A stretch of DNA of 5,965 bases from Pyrinomonadaceae bacterium (GCA_013813825.1 JACCRA010000576.1:1-5965); one strand, 5' to 3'; shown: positions 1-5,693, counted from the stretch's first letter. Notes: a model not told the origin generated them from the sequence alone. Numbers and translations are program-made.

Positions 1-701
1 TCGACGAGGCCGAGGCGCACGTCCTTTGGCGCATACTCGATGCCGTAGAAATAATGCGACAACTTTCCTTCCGGCGTCGCCAACATGATCGCGCTGGCGT
101 GCGCGAACTGGTTCGACTTCTCGTCGAAGGCATAATGAAAACCGACCGCGTCCGTCAATGCCTTGATCGACTCCGGCGAGCCGACGAGAAAGTGCCACCC
201 TTCAGCCGCGCCCGCGCGCCCGTAGCGTTTCAGGTAAGTCGCTTTCTTTTGCCCGGCATCAATCGGCGTCTCGCGCGGATCGAAACTGACGGTCACGACC
301 TCATACTCTTGCCCCGCATTGAATTTTAAAGCCTGCATCGTCCCGACCAATCCGTTGAGCACCTGATTGCAGAGCATCGGGCAGTTGTAATAGACGAGCG
401 AGATGACGACCGGCTTCTTCCCGAAATACTCGCCAAGCCGCACCTCCCGGCCGCTCTCGTCCTGAAATTTGAGATCAAGCGGCACTTGTTCGTGCAAACG
501 CTGCTCGATGCCGACGCTCTTCAGCATGTCCGGCGTGCCACCCTGCGGCAGCGAACTCTCCGGCGGCCGTCCGTACTGTCCGAATGCCTGCTGCGCGGCG
601 AGCAGTAAGCAGGAAACGATAAGCACTAGGCAGCGAGCGATTAAACCGTACCGCCGCCCCGCCGTCTGAAAACTGGAAACTGGAGACTGAAAACTGCTCA
701 C
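1..701 (-). CDS. sco1: SCO1/SenC-family copper chaperone for cytochrome c oxidase (C-terminus cut by window edge)
   Basis: This is a periplasmic thioredoxin-fold protein of the SCO family, which binds copper and helps metallate the CuA centre of haem-copper oxidases. I translated 233 codons by hand; the end lies outside the window. The copper ligands are visible: a CPMLC motif (Cys107, Cys111) in the stretch VYYNCPMLCNQVLNG, and His201 in NQFAHASAIML. The family stretch VTVSFDPRET (Asp141) is also present. Residues 16-36 form a signal peptide or N-terminal anchor (RR, then a Leu/Val/Ile-rich core). The start is GTG at 699-701. It overlaps the TGA of the upstream gene (GTGA) and follows an AGAGG ribosome site at 5-base spacing; no ATG occurs before about residue 66, after the signal sequence. 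Oddly, residues 3-12 (SSFQSPVSSFQ) and most of the hydrophobic core are encoded by 7-bp repeats. Family assignment is firm; the exact client oxidase is inferred. Confidence 0.93.
   Translation of the reverse strand, partial: MSSFQSPVSSFQTAGRRYGLIARCLVLIVSCLLLAAQQAFGQYGRPPESSLPQGGTPDMLKSVGIEQRLHEQVPLDLKFQDESGREVRLGEYFGKKPVVISLVYYNCPMLCNQVLNGLVGTMQALKFNAGQEYEVVTVSFDPRETPIDAGQKKATYLKRYGRAGAAEGWHFLVGSPESIKALTDAVGFHYAFDEKSNQFAHASAIMLATPEGKLSHYFYGIEYAPKDVRLGLV
599..640. repeat. Degenerate 7-bp repeat array inside the SCO signal sequence
   Basis: Six 7-base blocks in register on the plus strand: CGAGCAG, TAAGCAG, GAAACGA, TAAGCAC, TAGGCAG, CGAGCGA. The TAAGCAG unit is identical to the unit of the clean array at 3546-3573 in the actE signal sequence. 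On the coding (minus) strand the array encodes roughly residues 21-35 of SCO (IARCLVLIVSCLLLA), the hydrophobic core. The units are diverged, so this is less certain than the other arrays. Confidence 0.55.
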
Positions 702-707
702 TGGTTC
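666..707. repeat. 7-bp tandem repeat array (N4CAG) across the start of SCO
   Basis: Read on the minus strand from 707, six consecutive heptamers all end in CAG: GAACCAG, TGAGCAG, TTTTCAG, TCTCCAG, TTTCCAG, TTTTCAG. The first two units carry part of the ribosome site, the stop of the preceding gene and the GTG start of SCO. The remaining four encode SCO residues 3-12, where the 21-base superperiod gives the peptide repeat SSFQ-SPV-SSFQ. Confidence 0.85.
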
Positions 708-1279
708 CTCTTCTCCCCTTGCTGTCCCGAACTCGACGGCGACGGCATTATCTCGTCGCCGGCCGGTGGCTGCTGCCCTTGTTGCTGGCCCGTCTGGCTT
801 GGCTGTTGTTGAGATTGGCGCTGAAGAAACATCTTCTTTGCTTCATCAATCGGCACGCGGACGCGGCCCGTGCCTTCGTCAGCCCAGCCGTAGTTCTTTA
901 ACTCCTGCTCCCACTGCTGCCTGATGACGCGGTATTCCGACTGCGGCTCTTTCAGGCTCAAGTCCACTCGCTGGCCGTCTTCCCCCGTCACGCCAAAGCC
1001 GGGCGCTGCTTGCAGGCGCGGCTCCGGCGGCAGGCGCTCTTCGCCCGTGCGCGCCAGCGGCGAGGCTGGCCGCTCATCCGCCTTCGCCCGCGCCTCGAAA
1101 ATCCTGAACAGCCCGAACATCGACACACACACGATCACGCCGAAAACGAACAGGCCGAAGACGAACCACGCGATGGGCTTCACCCGCACGTCCGTCGTCT
1201 CGTGCGACACGTCCGGGTTCGTAATGTGCGACACGTCCGGCGTCACATGAATCTCGCCCCTGCGACCAAATACGCTCAT
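698..1279 (-). CDS. Small single-pass membrane protein of unknown function, between actF and SCO
   Basis: A 193-residue protein with no function I can name. Residues 1-35 are a polar N-terminus with an internal repeat (PDVSHIT, NPDVSHET, TDVRV), residues 36-58 are one strongly hydrophobic segment, and the rest is probably periplasmic. It carries LPPEPRLQ (83-90) and ELKNYGWADEGTGRVRVPID (126-145), followed by a helix (EAKKMFLQR) and a Gln/Pro/Ser-rich tail from about 155. From memory, small proteins combining LPPEPRLQ with a YGWVD...G..r.PId motif accompany SCO, cox and act genes in Acidobacteriota and Myxococcota-like genomes; that is recollection, not a search. The start ATG has an AGGAG site 9 bases upstream. 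Its stop overlaps the SCO GTG, so the two are probably translationally coupled. A role in assembly or stability of ACIII or the oxidase is an inference from position only. Confidence 0.88.
   Translation of the reverse strand: MSVFGRRGEIHVTPDVSHITNPDVSHETTDVRVKPIAWFVFGLFVFGVIVCVSMFGLFRIFEARAKADERPASPLARTGEERLPPEPRLQAAPGFGVTGEDGQRVDLSLKEPQSEYRVIRQQWEQELKNYGWADEGTGRVRVPIDEAKKMFLQRQSQQQPSQTGQQQGQQPPAGDEIMPSPSSSGQQGEKRNQ
707..711 (-). promoter_or_regulatory. Ribosome binding site that supports the GTG start of SCO
   Basis: The minus strand reads AGAGG followed by AACCA and then GTG. The site lies within the end of the upstream small gene and justifies the GTG start, which also gives an intact signal sequence. 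Confidence 0.65.
1202..1240. repeat. 15-bp direct repeat within the small membrane protein gene
   Basis: GTGCGACACGTCCGG occurs at 1202-1216 and again at 1226-1240, a 24-base (8-codon) period. On the coding strand each copy encodes PDVSH, giving PDVSHITNPDVSHE near the N-terminus, with a third diverged copy (TDVRV) after it. It looks like an in-frame duplication of a short segment in front of the membrane span. Confidence 0.75.
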
Positions 1280-1288
1280 AACTTAGAA

Positions 1289-1293
1289 CTCCT
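1289..1293 (-). promoter_or_regulatory. Ribosome binding site of the small membrane protein
   Basis: The minus strand shows AGGAG nine bases before the ATG at 1277-1279. The AT-rich bases 1280-1337 between this start and the palindromic element might hold a promoter for the small protein and SCO, but I see no convincing -35/-10 pair. Confidence 0.6.
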
Positions 1294-1337
1294 CACAAAC
1301 TCTCACACTAATCCAAACAAACTAACATTCGAGGATG

Positions 1338-1461
1338 TGTAGGGGCTGCGGCTGGTCCCACCCCAGATCGGCGCTTCGCCGATCTCCTCAAGCTTGAATG
1401 GTTGCAACGTCAATTATCGCGCTGGCGCGCGATGGGGCTGGGACCAGCCGCAGCCCCTACA
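1338..1461. repeat. 124-bp nested-palindrome element (REP/MITE-like) between actF and the small gene
   Basis: The ends are a perfect 23-bp inverted repeat: 1338-1360 (begins TGTAGGGGCTGCGGC) and 1439-1461 (ends GCCGCAGCCCCTACA). After a one-base bulge the stem continues for 5 bp (1361-1365 with 1433-1437). Inside are further palindromes: a hairpin with 9-bp arms (AGATCGGCG / CGCCGATCT, 1365-1385), TCAAGCTTGA (1388-1397), GTTGCAAC (1401-1408), and a hairpin with 7-bp arms (ATCGCGC / GCGCGAT, 1416-1433). It begins 9 bases past the actF stop. There is no T-run on the 3' side of the minus-strand transcript, so it is not a classical intrinsic terminator, and no target-site duplication is evident. 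In mRNA it would fold into a multi-branched structure that could protect the upstream act message or reduce read-through. Confidence 0.85.
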
Positions 1462-1470
1462 AAGATCAGC

Positions 1471-2721
1471 TTAGTGGTGTCCCGTTGCTGCTAACGCTTC
1501 GTCCAGCCCCGGCGCGTTGATCGGCAGCAGCGGCCGGCCTTTCAATTCGCGAATGAAGTAGGCGAGCCAGATGCCGCCGACGCCGATGGTCATGCCGACC
1601 ATCGCCAACAAGTCGAGCGGTTGAAAGTGCGGGTCCTGCCCTTCGTGGACGAACGCCGGCGAGACGAGATAAACCATGTCGATCATGCGCGCGACAAGCA
1701 CCATCAACGCGACGCGGCTCAAGAGGCGGCTGTTACGTTTCAGCGTGCGCGAGAGCAGCAGCACGAACGGCAAAGCAAAGTGGAAAAGCACGACGGCGAG
1801 GCCGACGTATTGCCAGCCGCCGCGCAGGCGGCGCAAGTACCACGGAATCTCTTCCGGCAAGTTGGCCGACCAAATGATCAGAAACTGCGAGAACGAGAAA
1901 TAGGCATAGACCATCACGAAGGCCAACAGCAGTTTGCCGTAGTCGTGAAAGTGCGCCGGCAGATAGACGTGCGTGAAGGGTTCGTGTCGTTGCAAAATCG
2001 ACGCCACCAGAATCACGAACGCGAATGCGGTCAAGGCCCACCCGGCCATGATCAGAAAACCATAGATCGTCGAGAACCAGTGCGGCTCCAAAGACATCAT
2101 CCAATCGAAGGAAGCGAACGTCACTGTCAACCCGAACAGCAGAATGCCCGGCCCGCTGACGTTTTGCATCCAGTCTTTCAGGCGCGGATCGCCGGTCTCG
2201 TCCTGCCGCCGCGAAAATCGGCTCAACAGGAAAGCCAGTCCGCCCCACACGAGGAAGTAAAAGACCGCGCGGCCGAGGAAGAACGGGATGTTTAAGTAAT
2301 ACTTCGCCTTCGCCTGCAAGATGGGATCGTTTTCGACAACGTGATGATCCGACCACTCGTAGAGCGATTGCGAATGGCCGCCTTCTCCCACCGGATGCAC
2401 GAACAGCGAGACGGCAATCGGGATGAACAGAATTGCAAGCAATGGGACAGTGCGCGTCGCCGCTTCAAAAATCCGGCGGACGACTAAGCCCCAGCCGCCG
2501 CCCGACAGATGATGCAGCATCATGATCGCAAGGCTGCCGATGGCGATGCCGCACCAGAAGACGAAGCCCACCAGATACGAGCGGAAGAATCTGGCCGGGC
2601 CGCCCGTCAGGAACGCGAGGGCGACGGCCAGCAGCAAGCCGACGACGCCGACGATCAAGGCCGTGCGCTGGTAGCTATCGACGACGGGCGGCGGATTGTA
2701 ATTCGCTTCCGTGGCTGCCAT
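1471..2721 (-). CDS. actF: ACIII subunit ActF, NrfD-like quinone-binding membrane protein
   Basis: A 416-residue integral membrane subunit of alternative complex III, paralogous to ActC and part of the membrane core where quinol is oxidised. It has about nine or ten hydrophobic segments, roughly at 20-39, 46-70, 92-110, 142-166, 190-204, 214-240, 263-285, 304-325, 335-355 and 370-391. Family signature stretches are present: FDWMMSLEPHWFSTIYG (205-221), HFHDYGKLLLAF (257-268), and SQFLIIWSANLPEEIPWYLR (278-297). Length is normal for the family. The ATG shares one base with the actE stop (TAATG), and a GGGAGGAG site lies about 11-12 bases upstream, which indicates coupling to actE. The closest alternative would be another NrfD/PSRC-type subunit, but the LEPHWFSTIYG motif and the gene order point to ActF. 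Confidence 0.95.
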   Translation of the reverse strand: MAATEANYNPPPVVDSYQRTALIVGVVGLLLAVALAFLTGGPARFFRSYLVGFVFWCGIAIGSLAIMMLHHLSGGGWGLVVRRIFEAATRTVPLLAILFIPIAVSLFVHPVGEGGHSQSLYEWSDHHVVENDPILQAKAKYYLNIPFFLGRAVFYFLVWGGLAFLLSRFSRRQDETGDPRLKDWMQNVSGPGILLFGLTVTFASFDWMMSLEPHWFSTIYGFLIMAGWALTAFAFVILVASILQRHEPFTHVYLPAHFHDYGKLLLAFVMVYAYFSFSQFLIIWSANLPEEIPWYLRRLRGGWQYVGLAVVLFHFALPFVLLLSRTLKRNSRLLSRVALMVLVARMIDMVYLVSPAFVHEGQDPHFQPLDLLAMVGMTIGVGGIWLAYFIRELKGRPLLPINAPGLDEALAATGHH

Positions 2722-3674
2722 TACTGGTGTGCTCCTCCCGGCGGCGTCTGCCCGTTGCCGTGCGGCGGCTGTGCCGCTCCGCCGCTCTGCAAGCTGTTTC
2801 GCTTGTCAGCCGGCACGTCTTCGATTTTCGCGCGCTGGCTCAGTTGCAAAGCGCGAACATAGGCGATGATGCGCCAGCGATCTTCCGGTGGGATCATTGA
2901 GGCGTAATCGGGCATCGCGCCCCAGCCGTTGGTGATCACATCGAAGAGGTGTGCGGATGAAGAGTTGTTTTCCAGCAACTGCTCGCTGTGAAATGATGGC
3001 GGCTTGCGGAAGCCGCGCCGCACTACCATCCCGTCGCCCTCGCCCGTCATCCCGTGGCACATCACGCAGAAGGCATTGAACCGCTCCTGCCCGCGCCGCA
3101 AGTCGGCCTCGGTGATTTGGAACGGCCACACGTCCGGCCCTGCTGTCGCCGAGTTCGCGCCCGCTGCTCCGGGCGTCTGCCCCGGCGGACGCTGCACCGC
3201 CGCTGCGCCCGGCACGCCGCCCGCTGTATTGCCGCGCACATTCACGTCGCCCGTCAACTGCGCTCCCGTCGTACCGCTTGAGTTCAAATTCGGATTGCCC
3301 GTCGGCACGCCGCCCGTCGTCGCCCCGGCGGCCGGCGTCACTTGCCCCACGCCACCGCCGCCAGTCTGCCCTGCTCCCGGCTGTCCCGTGTAAAGCAACG
3401 TGTTCTCCCGCAAATGGCCGCGCGCCACCGTGCCGGCAATCAACGGGCGCGACGACTGTCCATCCGCGAAAAACTTCCCATCGCTCGCCTCATACGCTTC
3501 ATATCGCGGCTGATCCTGCATGTCTTGGCGACAGCCTGCGGCGAGTAAGCAGTAAGCAGTAAGCAGTAAGCAGTAAAAGAAGGCGCGACGGCGCACCAAA
3601 TATGACAGCATTCCGCCTGCCCGCTGCCCGCTGCCTACTGCCTTCTGCCTTCTGCTCTTTTCAGTGCTGGACAT
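2721..3674 (-). CDS. actE: ACIII subunit ActE, monohaem cytochrome c lipoprotein
   Basis: A 317-residue periplasmic haem subunit of ACIII, anchored by lipid. The lipobox is LAAGC, so Cys48 would be the modified N-terminus. The haem site is CVMCH (Cys203, Cys206, His207), and the likely distal ligand is Met254 in WGAMPDY. A typical cytochrome c C-terminal helix follows (EDRWRIIAYVRALQLSQ). Between residues 98 and 180 there is a Gly/Pro/Ala/Thr/Gln-rich linker, and the tail (297-317) is also Gly/Pro/Gln-rich; as I recall, typical ActE proteins are near 200 residues, so the linker is an expansion. The chosen ATG at 3674 overlaps actD by 14 bases but has a strong GAGGTGA site. ATG at 3611 (Met22) would give a more usual 27-residue signal peptide but has a poor ribosome site. 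Two 7-bp repeat arrays encode residues 7-20 and about 35-43. Function is firm; the start is uncertain. Confidence 0.93.
   Translation of the reverse strand: MSSTEKSRRQKAVGSGQRAGGMLSYLVRRRAFFYCLLLTAYCLLAAGCRQDMQDQPRYEAYEASDGKFFADGQSSRPLIAGTVARGHLRENTLLYTGQPGAGQTGGGGVGQVTPAAGATTGGVPTGNPNLNSSGTTGAQLTGDVNVRGNTAGGVPGAAAVQRPPGQTPGAAGANSATAGPDVWPFQITEADLRRGQERFNAFCVMCHGMTGEGDGMVVRRGFRKPPSFHSEQLLENNSSSAHLFDVITNGWGAMPDYASMIPPEDRWRIIAYVRALQLSQRAKIEDVPADKRNSLQSGGAAQPPHGNGQTPPGGAHQ
3546..3573. repeat. Perfect 4x TAAGCAG heptamer array in the actE signal sequence
   Basis: Four exact TAAGCAG units on the plus strand, preceded by a diverged CGGCGAG unit and followed by TAAAAGA. On the coding strand it reads GCTTACT repeats. 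Because 7 is not a multiple of 3, all three frames are used in turn, giving the hydrophobic repeat CLLLTAYCL (residues 35-43) that forms the core of the lipoprotein signal peptide. Gain or loss of one unit would shift the actE frame. Confidence 0.93.
3617..3658. repeat. 7-bp tandem repeat array (N4CAG) just after the actD stop
   Basis: On the minus strand, six heptamers all end in CAG: AGAGCAG, AAGGCAG, AAGGCAG, TAGGCAG, CGGGCAG, CGGGCAG. It starts 2 bases past the actD stop and ends 6 bases before the second possible actE start (3611). If actE starts at 3674, the array is translated as the basic stretch at residues 7-20 (SRRQKAVGSGQRAG); if it starts at 3611, the array is an untranslated spacer. 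Confidence 0.9.
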
Positions 3675-4206
3675 CCGTCACCTCACGAGGGCCGAGACTG
3701 TTCAGGAAAGCGCGGGTCGCGTCGCGGTCGAATTTGGGATCGAGCGACTCGACGAGAACGAAGAAGCGGTCGCGCGAGGCGAGCGCGAAATTCGGCGTGT
3801 TAAAAACCGGATGGTACGGCTCCGGCAGGCCGTTCAAGGCCAGCATCCCGAAGACCGCGGCAAGCGCCGCGCCGAGGATCGTCAACTCGAACGTCACGGG
3901 GATGAAGGCCGGCCAACTGTGCAAAGGCTTGCCGCCGACGTTGAGCGGATAGTTGATGACGTGGACGTAATACTGCATGAAATACCCGCCCAAGCCACCA
4001 AGCACGCCACCGATCAAAACGATGAGCGGCATCTTCGTCGAATGCACGCCGATGGCTTCCGAGAGTGCCTCAACCGGGTACGGCGAAAAAGCATCGATGC
4101 GCCGGTAGCCTGCCTCATAAACGCGCTCGGCGGCCGCCACCGCGTCCGTCGGATTATCGAACTCGGCCATCAAGCCGTAAGTCGGCGGTCGTGTCGATTT
4201 CTTCAT
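3661..4206 (-). CDS. actD: ACIII subunit ActD (DUF3341 membrane protein)
   Basis: A 181-residue accessory membrane subunit of alternative complex III, with no cofactor. An N-terminal soluble domain (about 1-58, with YGLMAEFDNPTDAVAAAE and the conserved FSPYPVE at 40-46) precedes two membrane spans at about 60-80 and 100-125. Between them is the family signature INYPLNVGGKPLHSWPAFIP (84-103). A short soluble C-terminal domain follows (RDRFFVLVESLDPKFD). Length matches the DUF3341 family. The start is the ATG at 4204-4206; the ribosome site is weak (GAAGTGAAG-like), and the start lies directly downstream of the inverted heptamer arrays. Its end overlaps the preferred actE start by 14 bases. ActD interacts with ActC and ActF in known ACIII structures, consistent with its place between actC and actE. 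Confidence 0.95.
   Translation of the reverse strand: MKKSTRPPTYGLMAEFDNPTDAVAAAERVYEAGYRRIDAFSPYPVEALSEAIGVHSTKMPLIVLIGGVLGGLGGYFMQYYVHVINYPLNVGGKPLHSWPAFIPVTFELTILGAALAAVFGMLALNGLPEPYHPVFNTPNFALASRDRFFVLVESLDPKFDRDATRAFLNSLGPREVTDVQH
3678..3684 (-). promoter_or_regulatory. Ribosome binding site that decides the actE start
   Basis: The minus strand reads GAGGTGA, then CGG, then ATG (3672-3674). This is a long match to the 16S anti-Shine-Dalgarno and favours the upstream start over ATG 3611, whose upstream bases (GGGCAGGCGGA) are a poor site. The match lies within actD codons, so chance is possible. Confidence 0.55.
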
Positions 4207-4212
4207 AACTTC

Positions 4213-4299
4213 ACTTCAGAGGTCAGAGGTGAGAGGTCAGAGGTCAGAAGCAATCAGTTTCATACTGACCTCTCACCTCTGACCTCTGACCTCTGTTCT
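4213..4299. repeat. Inverted pair of AGGTCAG heptamer arrays between actC and actD
   Basis: Plus-strand arm (4213-4247): ACTTCAG, AGGTCAG, AGGTGAG, AGGTCAG, AGGTCAG. Minus-strand arm (4299 down to 4265): AGAACAG, AGGTCAG, AGGTCAG, AGGTGAG, AGGTCAG. The arms pair perfectly over 25 bp (4216-4240 with 4265-4289) around a 24-base loop. It fills almost the whole actC-actD gap. In mRNA it forms a strong hairpin ending about 9 bases before the actD start. There is no T-run, so I do not call it a terminator. Confidence 0.93.
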
Positions 4300-5684
4300 T
4301 AATCTTCCTTCGCCATTTCCGCCTGCGGCAGAATCGTCCGCATCTCGAAGATCGAGATGATCGGCAGGAAACGGACGAAGAGGAACAGCAGCGTGAAGAA
4401 CAGACCAATCGTGCCGATGAACATCGACCAGTCGAAAATGGTCGGCGAATACATCGCCCACGACGACGGCAAAAAGTCGCGGTGCAAACTCGTCACCAGA
4501 ATGACGAAGCGCTCCAGCCACATTCCGACGCTAACAACCATCGAGATGGCGAACAAGGCAAACGTGCTGTGGCGCACGCGCTTTGACCAGAGAATCTGCG
4601 GGACCATGACGTTGCAGAAAATGAGCGCCCAGTAAGACCACGCATAGGGGCCGGTCATGCGATTTAAGATCATGAACTGCTCGTAAGTGTTCTGGCTATA
4701 CCACGCCATGAACGCCTCGACCATGTAGCCGTAGGCCACGATCAAGCCGGTGGCGAGCATGATCTTCGCCATGTTCCGCAGGTGGCGGTGCGTGATGAAA
4801 TCTTCGAGGCCGAAGAACTTCCGCAGCGGAATGGTCAAGGTCAGCACCATCGCGAAGCCGGCGTAGATCGCGCCCGCGACGAAGTAGGGCGGGAAGATCG
4901 TGGCGTGCCAGCCGGGTATCACCGCGACCGCGAAATCGAGCGAGACGATGGTGTGGACGGAGAGCACGAGCGGCGTCGCGAGTCCGGCCAGCAGCAAATA
5001 AGTCGCCTCGTAACGCGCCCAGTGCTTGGCCGAGCCGCGCCAGCCGAGCGCCAGCATTCCGTACACGACCTTGCCGAACTTGCCTTTCGCGCGGTCGCGC
5101 AAAGTCGCGAAGTCTGGAATCAAGCCGACAAACCAGAAGAGGGCCGAGACGCTGCCATAAGTCGAGACGGCGAACACATCCCACAGCAAGGGGCTGCGGA
5201 ATTGCGGCCACATGCCCATCGTGTTCGGGTAGGGGAACAGCCAGTAGGCCGCGAGCCACGGGCGGCCGGTGTGCAAGAGCGGGAACATCACCGCGCAGGA
5301 GACGGCGAAAAGCGTCATCGCTTCGGCGAAGCGGTTGATCGACGTGCGCCACTCTTGCCGCAAGAGCAAGAGGATCGCCGAGATCAGCGTGCCCGCGTGG
5401 CCGATGCCGATCCACCAGACGAAGTTGATGATATCGAACGCCCAGCCCACGGGGACGTTGTTGCCCCAGATGCCGATGCCGGTCATCAAGAGGTAAGCGA
5501 TTGTGAACATCAACACGTTGGCGACGGCGAACGAGAGCGTGAACCCGAGGAACCATCCAATGGGCGTCCGCTTCCGCAGCGCCAGCGCGCTGATCTTGTC
5601 CGTCACCGAGCCGAACGTGTGCCCCGGCTCGATCACGTTCGGAGTCAGATGAATGTCGTCGTGCGGCTGTTCGACTTTTTGCAT
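4299..5684 (-). CDS. actC: ACIII subunit ActC, NrfD-like quinol-binding membrane protein
   Basis: A 461-residue integral membrane subunit of alternative complex III, of the NrfD/PsrC family; in known ACIII structures the quinol site is in this subunit, facing the Fe-S subunit ActB. After a polar N-terminus (HDDIHLTPNVIEPGHTFGSV, 8-27) come about ten hydrophobic segments, roughly 42-73, 82-107, 122-138, 168-190, 228-250, 264-285, 308-330, 345-365, 373-397 and 418-442. Conserved polar stretches include FVWWIGIGHAGTLISA (88-103), LLHTGRPWLAAYWLFPYPN (136-154), SVHTIVSLDFAV (242-253) and MWLERFVIL (388-396). I place the start at the ATG of 5682-5684, which has a GAGGA site; an in-frame ATG at 5762 would add 26 residues, mostly encoded by repeat DNA and without family resemblance. 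The gene follows actB after 109 bases. Confidence 0.95.
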   Translation of the reverse strand: MQKVEQPHDDIHLTPNVIEPGHTFGSVTDKISALALRKRTPIGWFLGFTLSFAVANVLMFTIAYLLMTGIGIWGNNVPVGWAFDIINFVWWIGIGHAGTLISAILLLLRQEWRTSINRFAEAMTLFAVSCAVMFPLLHTGRPWLAAYWLFPYPNTMGMWPQFRSPLLWDVFAVSTYGSVSALFWFVGLIPDFATLRDRAKGKFGKVVYGMLALGWRGSAKHWARYEATYLLLAGLATPLVLSVHTIVSLDFAVAVIPGWHATIFPPYFVAGAIYAGFAMVLTLTIPLRKFFGLEDFITHRHLRNMAKIMLATGLIVAYGYMVEAFMAWYSQNTYEQFMILNRMTGPYAWSYWALIFCNVMVPQILWSKRVRHSTFALFAISMVVSVGMWLERFVILVTSLHRDFLPSSWAMYSPTIFDWSMFIGTIGLFFTLLFLFVRFLPIISIFEMRTILPQAEMAKED

Positions 5685-5688
5685 ATCT

Positions 5689-5693
5689 TCCTC
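5689..5693 (-). promoter_or_regulatory. Ribosome binding site that decides the actC start
   Basis: The minus strand reads GAGGA, then AGAT, then ATG (5682-5684). This favours the shorter ActC over the start at 5762, which would lie inside the repeat array. Confidence 0.7.

Noticed and set aside
1280..1337. A promoter in the AT-rich gap before the small membrane protein
   Set aside because: No -35/-10 pair with proper spacing could be supported on the minus strand, so it was not listed as a feature.
1338..1461. Reading the palindromic element as an intrinsic terminator or a CRISPR remnant
   Set aside because: No U-run follows the stem in the minus-strand transcript, and there are no repeated spacers or repeats of CRISPR type.
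1621..2295. A 224-codon plus-strand open frame opposite actF
   Set aside because: Same reason: it is a charged, motif-free antisense shadow of ActF, with no plausible independent gene signals.
4213..4299. The AGGTCAG arrays as a CRISPR or an operator for a known regulator
   Set aside because: The period is 7 bases with no spacers, and no known regulator site matches; tandem and inverted heptamer arrays explain it better.
4696..5556. A 286-codon minus-strand frame overlapping actC out of frame
   Set aside because: It is an Arg/His/Leu-rich shadow frame of actC without recognisable motifs.
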